The translations under genes and the position numbers were made by a program. Shown here piece after piece: positions 53,033-62,858 of a DNA stretch of 64,000 nt (positions are counted from its first letter, which is position 1; each line of letters begins with the position of its first letter). This DNA is from Udeniomyces pyricola (Eukaryota; Basidiomycota; Tremellomycetes; Cystofilobasidiales; Mrakiaceae). The stretch is from positions 255,835-319,834 of the forward strand of contig BCIK01000007.1 of assembly GCA_039545295.1 (NCBI GenBank). Reading direction: 5' to 3'. The notes beneath the pieces are model-generated. The model was not told where the DNA came from, did no database searches, and worked only from the letters and a program-made list of their open reading frames with translations.

Positions 53033-54698
53033 TTTGTGTCTTCCTCTATGTCCTTTCCTTATCCATTCGACATTCCGTCCCCCCCCCCTTCCTACTTTAT
53101 AGAACAGCCTCCTTGCTTCTCTTTCCAACCATACCGCCCTTGTTTATCGTCTCGTGTTTACCCCTTCGTCCGCTTCAAATAGAGTTCCTTCTCCTCATAG
53201 ACCTTTCCCTCTCTTTCTTCCTTTTTGTTTCTTCTTCTTGAGTCTGTGTTACACTCCGTCTCGCACGTGGAGTGAACTTTTTTTTTTTTTTCAGTTTCAC
53301 ATCCATCCTCCTCGCGTTTCGCCTCCTCTATTATCGGTCGTTTGCGCTGGCTGTACTGCGAGTCCTTCTGACCTACTCCACTCCCTTTTATCTACTTGGG
53401 AACACCGATTCACAACTCCCCCTCCCCCCCCCCTTCCCTCTCACCCACCACCACCAACCCAATCCTTTGAACACTACCACGAACAAACCTTGAAAAAAAT
53501 CTAAAGAATCGTTCCATATATATATAGATCAGAATGGACAATTATATATATATATATACATAAACCCTCCGTTTCCCTCCCCCCTTTTTTTTTTATCTTT
53601 CCTTTCTTTCTTCTGCATTCCTTGTTCCTATGATCCCTCTTCCCTTCTCATTCCAGTTCTCTCTCCCCTCCTCCCTTTCCCTGGGCCCATCTCGACTCGC
53701 TCTCATCGTCCCTGATCGATCTGTCATGAAATCCTCCGTCGACTCCTCTCGGTTTCTTCTCCTTCCCAAATTTATTATCTTGGTTATTCGCGACGTTTTT
53801 TTTACGTGTATATATATATATATATACGAGTATTGAAAATCCCATCTCCTCCTTCTTTTCCTCCTCCATGCACACCACTTAACGTAAATGTCAGAAAAAA
53901 GAAGAAAAAAACAAAACAAAAAAAAACAACAACAAAAAAACATCTGACTCCTTCAATCGATCGATCTTTTTCAAACGGGGAATTTCGAAAAAAAATTAAT
54001 TTCCTACAAATAAAAACATGACATATATTCTTGAGGAAAAAAAAAAACCCCCCCATTCATGATTTAGCAAAGCGACCGGGTCAACTTGGTAAGGTGCCGG
54101 GGGTCGACGGCTCGATGGCCGGTAGTACTCGAAGTACCTTTTTTATTTATTTATTTGCTCGATCGGAACACGTCTATATATATATATGTATATCGATGGG
54201 GGAGGGGAACGTTCGTAGGACGCGCCGGACGACTCTTTCCATGACAGAAAAAAAAGCTAGAAGCTAAACAAGAAAAAAGAAAGAAAAAAAAATCGAAAGA
54301 AAAGAAAGTCGATGGAAACGAAAAGGAAAAAAGGAAAAGAAACACTAAAAGGGAAAAAAACAAGGATTTGAATATATATATATATGTATATATATATAAA
54401 ATAATATTCCCACTTTCCGCCTGATTTTTTTTCCTCCTTTCCCATCGCGCAAGCAAGCGATATCAACATCAAGGAAAAGGGGGGGGGAAAAGCTAGTTAA
54501 TCTATCTTTCTTGAAAAAGTCAAGCGCGCGTGCGGTAGGAGGACTGATATATATATATATATATATATATGATCAAGCTTATGAGGTTAGCTCATACTCT
54601 ACGATTATGATTCATCCCATCCCATCCGGCACGTCGACTAAGGAAGGGGGGGGGGGGGCGAGGAACCGGAAAGAGGAAGAAGGGGACGGCTCGTTTTC
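53033..54698. other. Convergent 3' flanks rich in AT repeats
   Basis: 1.67 kb between the arrestin gene (+) and Dad2 (-). It holds T-rich tracts, then (TA)n blocks at 53516-53562, 53812-53827, 54173-54190, 54371-54399 and 54548-54571, and A-rich tracts (53890-53940, 54040-54050). G runs lie near 54481-54488 and 54648-54658. No coding signal is supported. This looks like 3' UTR and terminator DNA. Confidence 0.55.
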
Positions 54699-56087
54699 TC
54701 AAACTCGCTCATCGACATCCAACCTGACGAGTCTCGGTAACGGTTCGACGTCCATCTCCTGCCCTTGTAGATGCGAATGCGGGCGCATGTGATCGGCAAG
54801 GGGGGTTTCTCCGGCGTCGTCGTCGTCGTCGTGGGTCGTCGTCGAGAGGGGGTCACGAAGGGAAGAAGAAGAAGGGTTGGTGGTGGTGGTGCTCGTAGAG
54901 GTGGGTTGTTTTTGGTCGAGAGGAGGGGCTGAGTCGAAAGGAAGAGGAAGGGGGGAAGGGGGGAGATGGCATGCGGAGTGGAGTGGTTGAGGGGAAGAGA
55001 GAGAGAGAGCGAAAGAGAGAGGAGAAAGAGACAGAGAGAGGAAATCAACAGGACATTGAGATCAGATCGGAAGAGAAAAGAAATCAATTTATACCATAAA
55101 AAAAAAAAAAAGGAAAAACAAATCAGCTTCTTCCTTTGTCTTCCTTCTTGTGAACGCTTTTCTTTCCGTGTGGGCTCTGAACATGAGAGATGGGCTACGT
55201 ACCGACGTCGTTGATGATTCGAAAGATGGATGACCAATTGGAGAGGACAGATGCGATGGCTGGACAATAGGATGGGATGGAATCAATCAATCAATCAATC
55301 GATGGATAGGGTTGAGTCGGGCGATAGGATCCGTTGGGGGGGGGGGGGGGGGGGGGCAGGCCAATAAGAAGGATATCCTAGGCAAGTTTTCCTTTTGGGG
55401 GGGGGGGGGGGGGGGGNNNNNNNNNNNNNNNNNNNNNNNNNNNNNNNNNNNNNNNNNNNNNNNNNNNNNNNNNNNNNNNNNNNNNNNNNNNNNNNNNNNN
55501 NNNNNNNNNNNNNNNNNNNNNNNNNNNNNNNNNNNNNNNNNNNNNNNNNNNNNNNNNNNNNNNNNNNNNNCCCCCCCCCTTCCTTCCCTCGCTCCCTTTC
55601 CCGAAACCCAAACATCAAGCCCCCTTGTACCTTCCTTCGACCCTCGGTGGGTGGCAGTGGTAATCACCTTTGAAATCCGAGCAAAGGAAGAGAGAGAGAG
55701 GCTTTTGAACTAACCTGCTCCACCATCAGCCATGACGTCTCCTTGGTCAGCCAACGCTTCGGCCCGTTGCGTCAACGCCGACGACGCTTCGAGCAACTGA
55801 CGAAGCGCAAGGTGTTCTTGTTGTTTCTCAAGCAGATCAGGGTGGATCCGGCTGGTATGTGTGTGTGTGTGTGTTTTTTCGTTGAGAGGCATTCGTGAAG
55901 AGAGAGAGAGGGAGGAAGGAGGAAGGGGTTAGAGTCGGAGAGAAATAGGCAAGAAGAGCGTCGTTAGTGAAGTGAAGTGATGGCATGAGGTTCGGGAAAG
56001 GGGGGAAAAACGGACCGCGACATGGGATGATGGTTGAATGGTTGAATGAATGGAATGAAACGTCCAAGCTCACGCGTTCACACTCAT
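54699..56087 (-). CDS. DAD2: DASH complex subunit Dad2
   Basis: Subunit of the DASH/Dam1 complex, which couples kinetochores to microtubules in fungi. Four short exons give a 145-residue protein in a clean frame: 56074-56087 (14 nt, MSVNA start), 55715-55851, 55203-55259 and 54699-54928. The second exon encodes IHPDLLEKQQEHLALRQLLE and a helix to DGGA. The third encodes IASVLSNWSSIFRIINDV, the Dad2 hallmark (LSNW-x-x-x-FR). The last is Ser/Thr/Asp-rich, and ends EPLPRLVRLDVDERV, where Dad2 homologues end in an LP-x-x-LVR element. The intron between exons two and three (455 nt as given) holds the assembly gap at 55417-55570, so its true length is unknown. Exon joints use GTGAGC, GTTAGT and GTACGT donors. 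Confidence 0.88.
55336..55579. other. Assembly gap flanked by G and C homopolymers
   Basis: A G run (55336-55356), about 40 bases of unique DNA, a second G run (55397-55416), then 154 unresolved bases (55417-55570) and a C run (55571-55579). The gap lies inside the second Dad2 intron. The run of G on one side and C on the other means the gap may hide an inverted or otherwise hard-to-read homopolymer structure, and its length may be an estimate. Confidence 0.95.
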
Positions 56088-57814
56088 GATCAGTCTAAAA
56101 AAAAACAATCTCCAATCAGTTTATGATCCAGAGTCGACGCGTCTTGAAAGAAATATATGTATCGACGCGACATTTTAGTCGCAATATGAGTAATGGTTCA
56201 GTGATATGTTACTCGTTGAGGATACATATGTATTGCAGTAACAGATCATGTCATTTTTTTTGGGGGAGGGAGGAGGAGGAAGAAGGTGGTTGTTGTTGTC
56301 AATGGAACCGAAAGAAACAGGAAAAAAAAAAAAAAGGAATCTGAAGGAAAAGAAAAGGAAACGTGCAGAAACAAACAAGGCGCCGCAGCCGGACTGGACG
56401 AAACAGTCGATTCGATTTCAGAGAAAACAAAGAGGAAGAAGAAAGAGGCGAACTGGCATGTACAAGAAAGTGCAGAAGCAAAGGGAAGAGAAAGAAAACT
56501 AAGAGAGGAAAGGGGCGGGGGGGGGGGTCGGTGTTGAAAAAGAGACGAGAGTGAAAGAAACGAAAACAAAAACAGGTACTATTCTGGTACGATGTGAGAT
56601 ATGGACAACGAGGATCATGATGATGCATAGCGTCGAGACAGGTCAAGAGTGACTTTACCGAGAGAAAAGGGCCAGGGAGAAATCCAAATTACCGACGACT
56701 CGAAACGGTGAACAAAAAGCGCGGAGTTAGGAGAGTCATTCAAGGTACTAGGTAAAGAGTGGTACTAGGGAAAGTAGTACTTGGGTCAGAAGTACTAGGT
56801 AAAGAAGTACCAGGCTAGTACTCGTGGTCGTCAAAAGAAGATGATGATTGGCCAGCTGGATAAAGGCGAGGGGTAGGCCGGGATGAGGGGTAAAGATCAG
56901 CCTAGAGAACGAGAGAGTTCAGGTGAGGAGTAAAGGGCCGAACGGATGAGGTTGAGGAAGGGGAATTACAAAACTTTATTAAACAAGAAAGGAAGAAGAA
57001 AGGAAGAAGAAAGCAAGAAAAGGTGATGAAGGACTAAAATCGTGACGTCGGAGAAAGAATGAAAGTTGTAGTAGCCGAAGGAGTATTTGAATAGAGGCAA
57101 AGGACATGGGCCAGCTGTAGAGCGGATCAAATGAGTAACGGTCGATGGCCGGGTAGAAAAGCAACAGCGACGTGCAGGTCGGCTCGACTGGTCATTCAGG
57201 TGAACCGGGTGAAGAAGGAGAGGAAGAAAGGAGGGGAGGGAGGGTTGAGAATTGAGTAGCAACAATATGGGCAGGCGTGAGATGGATCACTTCTTTCGGT
57301 CCGCCAAAGAAACGGATCGAATTCGAGAGCAGGTGAAATTAGGATGAAATGCCACATGTGTTGCGCGAGAAGAGTGGGAGAAGAGAATGAGTAGGAAAAA
57401 GAGAAATGGCTATATGAAAGAAAGAAGGAGAACGAGGATGGGAGGAATAGAGTCACGATATTACGGAGGGGCGGTAAGGCAAGGACTGGTTCGGTAATTG
57501 GGGGTATCAAACAAAAGACCAAGTGAGAAATGAATTAGATTGTGGAGAAAGAGAGAGAGGGAGGGGGCAATTAAGAGAGGGGGATAATGAGAGAAAGAGA
57601 AGAGGAACAGAAGTAAAGAAAAACGCCCTTATGTAGGTAGTGGCTCGAAGGAGAAAAAAAAAAGATGATCTTATGGTGGCCATAGGTCGAATGAATCGAG
57701 ACAGGATAGGTGTTTCAATGCGAGGTGTATGTGTACGTATGTATGCATTCAGTCCATGCTAGAGCAAATTGCCCATGCGACTCCTCCTCTCCATCTCCGT
57801 CCACCTCTCCCGAC
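56088..57814. other. 1.73-kb region with no supported gene
   Basis: It lies between Dad2 (start at 56087) and the stop of the Psr1-type gene. The plus strand is purine-rich (AAAGAAAGAAGG-type), so that the minus strand is CT-rich, as expected for a 3' UTR of the Psr1-like gene and a Dad2 promoter. Repeats of AGTACTAGGTAAAG lie at 56745-56825. Hydrophobic frames on the minus strand (56966-57522) are translations of CT-rich DNA. Confidence 0.5.
56745..56825. repeat. Short imperfect repeats with AGTACT and GGTACT words
   Basis: Four to five spaced copies of a word like AGTACTAGGTAAAG or GTACTAGGGAAAG occur within 80 bases. AGTACT is its own reverse complement. The function is unknown; it could be a protein-binding array in the Dad2 upstream region or a chance expansion. 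Confidence 0.6.
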
Positions 57815-60457
57815 TTAAGCCAAACCTCCGTCCAGCACCCCTCTGACATCTTCAACTTCTGCCAGATCCGCCAAGAACATGATCAAGTCCGACAGCTCCG
57901 AGTCATGCGGGTCGTTGAACCACGTCGAAACAGGGACGGCGTTGTTGGGGTGGAAAATGTACGAAGCCGGGGAGTTGTCGATGATGATGGTCTCGTCGAT
58001 GGGACGACCGAGTTGGGAAAGATCCTGTTTGCGACGGACACGTAGGCAAGAACAAGGTGGAAGAAGGAATATGGGTCAGACTCGTTCGTCGTCTTGCCAA
58101 AAGGCTGGTATGAATGCAAAACAGGAACGCCGGCAGTGCGTAAAGAAGGGGGAACGACGTAGCGAACCTTGACGTAGTTGCCCTTGTGGTTGTAGCAACT
58201 CTCTCGGAAGAGACGGTGAGCAACGACCTGGTGGATGTCAAGCATGTCGAGGACCGGGTCGGCGTACTGATGCGATCAAGTCGGGATGAAGGACAACATC
58301 GAAAACAAGGGGTCATGTCAATCAACGCATTCGTCAAACAACACACCACTGCCAGATCACAAAAGAACAAGCGCTGTGGACGAACCTTGGACAACGAAGC
58401 CGTAAAGATGACGACCTCGTAGATCTCGCCCATCCGACGGAGGAACTCGTCAACTCCTGGTCGCTTGATAACGTAGACATTATGGGTCTGCCCCTCAATC
58501 TCAACAGGAACGATGTAATCGGCTTGGGGGATAAGCTGGGTTGAAAATGGTGAATGCGTCAGCTTGTATATACGTGGCAAAGGCGTATGATGGTGATTCG
58601 AGGCAGGAGGAGCACATATCTGACTCAAAGGGTAACATACCTTGAACGACGAATGAAGCAGGGTCTCATCGAGATCCAACACGAGACATTTCCGCCCATC
58701 GTGGTGTTTTCCCATGGGAGGCAGGAGCGGGCATGGTTGCCCATCCTACAATACAAGTAAGCAAGAGGGAAACCGTTGATTCGTTAGTCGAGTTCCAAAA
58801 GAACACGCACGCCACATGCGCGCCCGTTCGCCTCGGTTCCACACAACCCTTTGCAATGAGCCAATCAAACTCACCGGACCGACAGGAATCCCGACACCAC
58901 CCAATAGATTGATCTCTTCATCCTCATCTTCAAGGTCGTCTTCCTCAGCCTCATCCCCCTCGCTGTGCTCTCCTTCCGTTCCACCTTGGTCGTACCGGTG
59001 CTGCTCATCACCACTCTCACCGACGTAGCTATCGTCCCCACCAGAGACTGATCCGGCTGGCGTCTCAGCGGACTGAGACTGAGAATGGGAGGGAGACGGG
59101 GGAGTAGCATGAGGGAGAAGGTGAGAGCCGGAGCCTGGAGGCACAACCGCGGAGGAGGTGAGCCCACCAGTCTGGACAAAACGACAGAAGACAAAGGAGA
59201 AACGATGGGAGCGTGAGCGGAGCGAAAGGGGAATGTGTCAAGAAGTGGATAGGATCAGCATTGGCTTGTCTTAGAGCGACCGAGAGCGGCTGAACAGCAG
59301 CCAAGTAGAAACATCCGGCGACGAACCTCGTCAAGTGGGGCCCGAGTCGGTCCGGACGAAGGGATCGCGACCTCCTGCAAACGCGAGGAAGATCCAATGT
59401 TGTCTCCTACGGAGTTTCTCGCGGGCGTTTCAGTGGCACGAGGAATCGCCTCAACATACGCTTGGGTTCCGACGGCAGCAACGGAGCCGTCCGCGGGCTT
59501 CGTGTGCAGTGGAGGCTCGACGACGGCGGGGTTGTCGCCTTCCGAGGTGGCACGAGGAACAGGAGATTCTACCGACAGATCTCCGGCCTTCTCTCGAAGA
59601 GGAGCAGCAGCAGCGGCAGAGGTTGCCGGGGTGGTCGTATCCGAGTGATGCGAGCCAATAGCAGCCGAGGCGGGAGGAGCCGCAACGGTAGGCTTCTTCT
59701 CGGCGACTCCTTGAGCAGCCGGCCTAGAGGACGGCGACGATCTCTGTTCATCGACATTCTTGGTAGAGAAGCAAGAGAAGAGAGAGGCCAACAATGAGGG
59801 CTTCTTCTTCTTCTTGCTTACGGCTCTACTTGCGGGGGCCGACTTGGTGGGCGTAGAGGCGGCGGGAGACGACGTCGGCGTCTCTTGCTTTGGCTTGGCA
59901 GTGGCTGGGATGGCGCTGGAGTCGGGTCCAGAGGCAGGGACGGTAGCGACAGCATTGGAAGTGGTGGTAGCACCGGACACAGGGGTAGGGGCAGTAGTTG
60001 AGGTTGGGGCGGCAGCAGCAGCAGGAGCAGCGGTAGCAAGAACAGCAGCAGGAGCAGGCGTCTCGTGTTTGACAGACGCGGACTGGTTGGCGTGCTCGTC
60101 CGAGGGTGAGTTGTGAGTCAGACCGACGCTCTCCCGCGTGGGCTCACCCGACTCGCGAGCTGTGAGCGAGGTCGTGCCGTCCAAAGGGTTTAGAGATGAC
60201 TCGTTTGTCCGCTCGGTGGAAGGAGCTACGCGAGAGGAGACGTCGGTCGGCTGGAACGACGCGGCGGAAGGGAGGGTAGCCGAAGGGGAAGGGGCGGGAC
60301 TCGAGTTGATGGCGACGATTGGCGTGTTGGACGCGACATCAGTCGCTCCCGAGCCGTCGACCGGTGAAGTTAACGGTGCGCCAAGCGTAAGGAGCGGGTC
60401 ATAAGGCGCGTCAGAGGTGGTTACGGGATGCGAGTTGAGTGGGGTTGAGGTTGACAT
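57815..60457 (-). CDS. Psr1-type FCP/SCP-family phosphatase
   Basis: Homologue of yeast Psr1/Psr2, plasma-membrane phosphatases for salt stress, and of human SCPs. The ATG at 60455-60457 opens [20 protein letters not shown]. Exon 1 (59327-60457) encodes a long Ala/Ser/Pro region with a notable [17 protein letters not shown] element. Exon 2 (from 59171) is acidic ([16 protein letters not shown]). The catalytic core follows: [15 protein letters not shown] (the DLDET aspartates), [89 protein letters not shown] and a C-terminus ending [11 protein letters not shown]. All the aspartate and lysine positions of the HAD fold are present. The stop is TAA at 57815-57817. The intron-exon joints near 58700-58000 were read from the sequence. 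Confidence 0.9.
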
Positions 60458-61257
60458 GAGGCTTGATGGCAGAGAAGGGGGACTGTCAGGCGGGAGAGAG
60501 GGGACCGGAAGGGGGAGAAGGAGGATGTGAAGAGAGGAAGGACAGAGGGAGGATCAAGAGAGGGAAGTCTGGCGGAATCCGAGCTTGTCGTGGATCTCGA
60601 GCGCAGACGCGTAGGATGGGGCGGGAGGATGGCGGAAAGATGAGAGCACTCGGGGGAGATGATGACGAGACGACGAGAAGAAGCCAGAGTGCGACGTCAA
60701 AGTGGGAGGATGGAAGGGTAAGAGGATCAAGAGGAGGAAGCTTCAAGGGGTATCGACGTTGAGACAGGTAGTTATTAGAGTCGGTTCATCAGCCAACGTT
60801 CAACGTTCAACGTCTCACGTTGAACGTCTCACCCGCCCACGCGCGCGCTCGTTCAACCCAAATCAACATGCAATAAATCATTATCGTCTTCATATATGCG
60901 TTTCGAGTATATCTATCCATCTGCCGAGTACATCTCAAACGCTAGTTCTCATACTCACTCTTTGCGCAAATACACTAGGCAGTACACATCCGGGTCTCAC
61001 TTGAGTAAAAACATTCACCAGTCCATGGTCGCGCTGCCTTTCTGACTCGTTTCCGCACTGATGCGCTATTTCTCAAAGCAGGCTCATCATGCCGGTCGAT
61101 GTTCTCAGTTGGTACGGCTCTCGGAACGAGCGTCAATGAACAAAGGCGCGGAGAAAAAGAAGAAGAACAAAAAAGGAAATCATCATCGTACAACCCTGCA
61201 AACAAAACCCCAAAGTTGGTCCATCGTCGTCCACACCTTTCCTCCCTGCACACTCGT
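60458..61257. other. Upstream region of the Psr1-type gene
   Basis: 800 bases between the Psr1-type gene start and the uS19m stop. The stretch 60458-60760 is GA-rich on the plus strand (CT-rich sense leader). At 60795-60830 tandem AACGTT words occur. No coding signal is supported; the region should hold the Psr1-like promoter and uS19m 3' UTR. Confidence 0.5.
60790..60832. promoter_or_regulatory. Tandem and inverted CAACGT words
   Basis: The sequence contains two adjacent AACGTTC words followed by CAACGTCTCACGTTGAACGTCTCAC. That is three CAACGT-like and two ACGTTGAACGT-like units, some on each strand. It is about 335 bases upstream of the Psr1-like ATG. This looks like a cluster of binding sites for a factor, but the factor is not known. 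Confidence 0.4.
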
Positions 61258-62129
61258 CTACTTTCCCTTGTTCTTCGTTTGCCTGCAATAGTGAAGGGCA
61301 AACCGTGAATGGTCAGATCGAATCAGTATGGCGTTGACTTGCCGTCTCGCTGCGCTTTTGAGAGTAATGAAGGGACTGAGCGCAGCGACACATGAAAGAG
61401 GAAGCATGACCGTCCGATGTGCGAGGTGAGCAACGGACCTAAACGAGAATGCCTTGCGGGTGTGCGCGAACTCTCCGAGCTTGTGCCCAATCATCTCGTC
61501 CGTCACAGTCAGGGGGTGGTACTAGAGAGGAAGCATACGTCGATGCGAGTAAGGACAGGCGAGTCAGTCACGATGTAAGAAGGAGGGAAAGAGAAGGTGG
61601 ATGGATGTTGCGCACAGTTTTGCCGTTGTGGATGAGGAACTTGAGGCTACATCGTAGAAAAGATGAAGAGGTTTTGTATCAGCTTTGATCTTGATCTAAA
61701 TCGAACCAAGGTGAAGATTCAAATCGAATGCATCGACAAGACTCCCGCTGTGGCAGTAGTAGAACAGCAGGAGCAGTAGCGGATCTGTCCTTCGCCCCCA
61801 TTCCTCCGCAAACGAGAGATCCCCTGCTCCCTGGACCGATAACTCCAATGTAAAACAAGATCTTCCTCTGACTCACCCAACAAATGCCGGGATAATGGTG
61901 GCAGATCGCTCGTTGGTCCTGATGGCGGTGTTGGTCCGACGGTGTTCGGCCATGTTGGCGAATGGAGGAAAGAAGGGAGCTGGATGGCAAGGACGCGACC
62001 GAAAAGGAGGTGAACGGAGCAGGTCAGTTGAAGTTGATCAATGGATAGGGGGAGAGGAGGGTGCTAAGAAAGAGGGTAGAGATGCGAACTCTTCCAGGCG
62101 GCTCGGTAGAGTGTGCGTGAGGGAATCAT
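61258..62129 (-). CDS. Mitochondrial small-subunit ribosomal protein uS19m
   Basis: Protein of the mitochondrial ribosome small-subunit head, of the bacterial S19 family. Five short exons (62090-62129, 61877-61979, 61616-61646, 61439-61521 and 61258-61282) join in frame to 93 residues. That is the usual size for S19. The protein reads MIPSRTLYRAAWKTPFFPPF, NTAIRTNERSATIIPAFVGL, KFLIHNGKTYHPLTVTDEMI, GHKLGEFAHTRKAFSF and RQTKNKGK. The family markers are the RSxxKxPF-like start, the ARSATIxPxFVG strand, the xHNGK turn, EMIGHKLGEFAxTR and the basic end. Because the longest exon is only 103 nt, the gene is easily missed by ORF searches. The stop is TAG at 61258-61260. Confidence 0.92.
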
Positions 62130-62858
62130 CGAGGAAAGGACGAGTCGAGAACTGGATTGGTGGACGTTAGGCTCGACAAGAGCAGTCTCCTGATTTGGAC
62201 GGCAACGTACGTACGTGTGTACAGTATATCACAAGTTAGCTTGCCCTCGTCCCCTTGTTGCCATTGCGCATTTTTATCATATAGGTGTGATCCAGGTCAC
62301 TAGAAGAAACGCCCAAAGATCACTTACTTCGGATATCACCCCGTAGCTGATTTGGATTAGGGGGAAAATGGGTCATCGAAATCGAGTCGGAAACAGTGAG
62401 AGCGGTGATTGTACATCATCGATCTTTGTTGAACTTGTGTACTACAGCTGTGTATCCCGGCTGTGTACCTGTCGCTCACGTTTCGAACGAAATCACTTTT
62501 TTTTTTTTTCGATCAGGAACAGAAGGTGGAACTGATTGGATATACCGTAGTGGTGGCACCCGACTATATCTACCCATCGGCCTAGTCCTTTGCAAACTTG
62601 AAGACCTGACGTACGTACGCGTGCGTATCAGCTGGCCGTAATATCGTGGCCGAAGTACATACAATGAAGACCCCCGGGTATAATCATCATCTTGAATTAA
62701 CGACACGATAGTATTGATGCGCGGCCGGTCGGATGCTTCTCGCTCTTGCCCTCGGTCGGTTCATTAACTGATCACCCACTAGATTGACCGGCCGGTGACC
62801 CCTCTTTCGTCGATCCGCCCAACGATCTTCCTGCCTGCCGTTGTCCCATTCGCCCATC
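62130..62858. other. Divergent promoter region (uS19m / Smr gene)
   Basis: 729 bases between two divergent genes. ACGTACGT words occur near 62205-62215 and 62610-62625. A T run lies at 62496-62508. No coding signal is supported. Confidence 0.5.

Noticed and set aside
53516..54571. AT-repeat blocks as an origin of replication or centromere part
   Set aside because: Short (TA)n blocks spread over 1 kb of 3' flank are common in fungal intergenic DNA; no other origin or centromere feature was seen.
55287..55713. Open frames spanning the assembly gap
   Set aside because: They consist mainly of unresolved residues and Pro/Gly runs from the C and G homopolymers; the real gene here is Dad2, with the gap in its intron.
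56966..57522. Hydrophobic frames on the minus strand
   Set aside because: They are Phe/Leu/Ser-rich translations of CT-rich DNA in the 3' flank of the Psr1-like gene.
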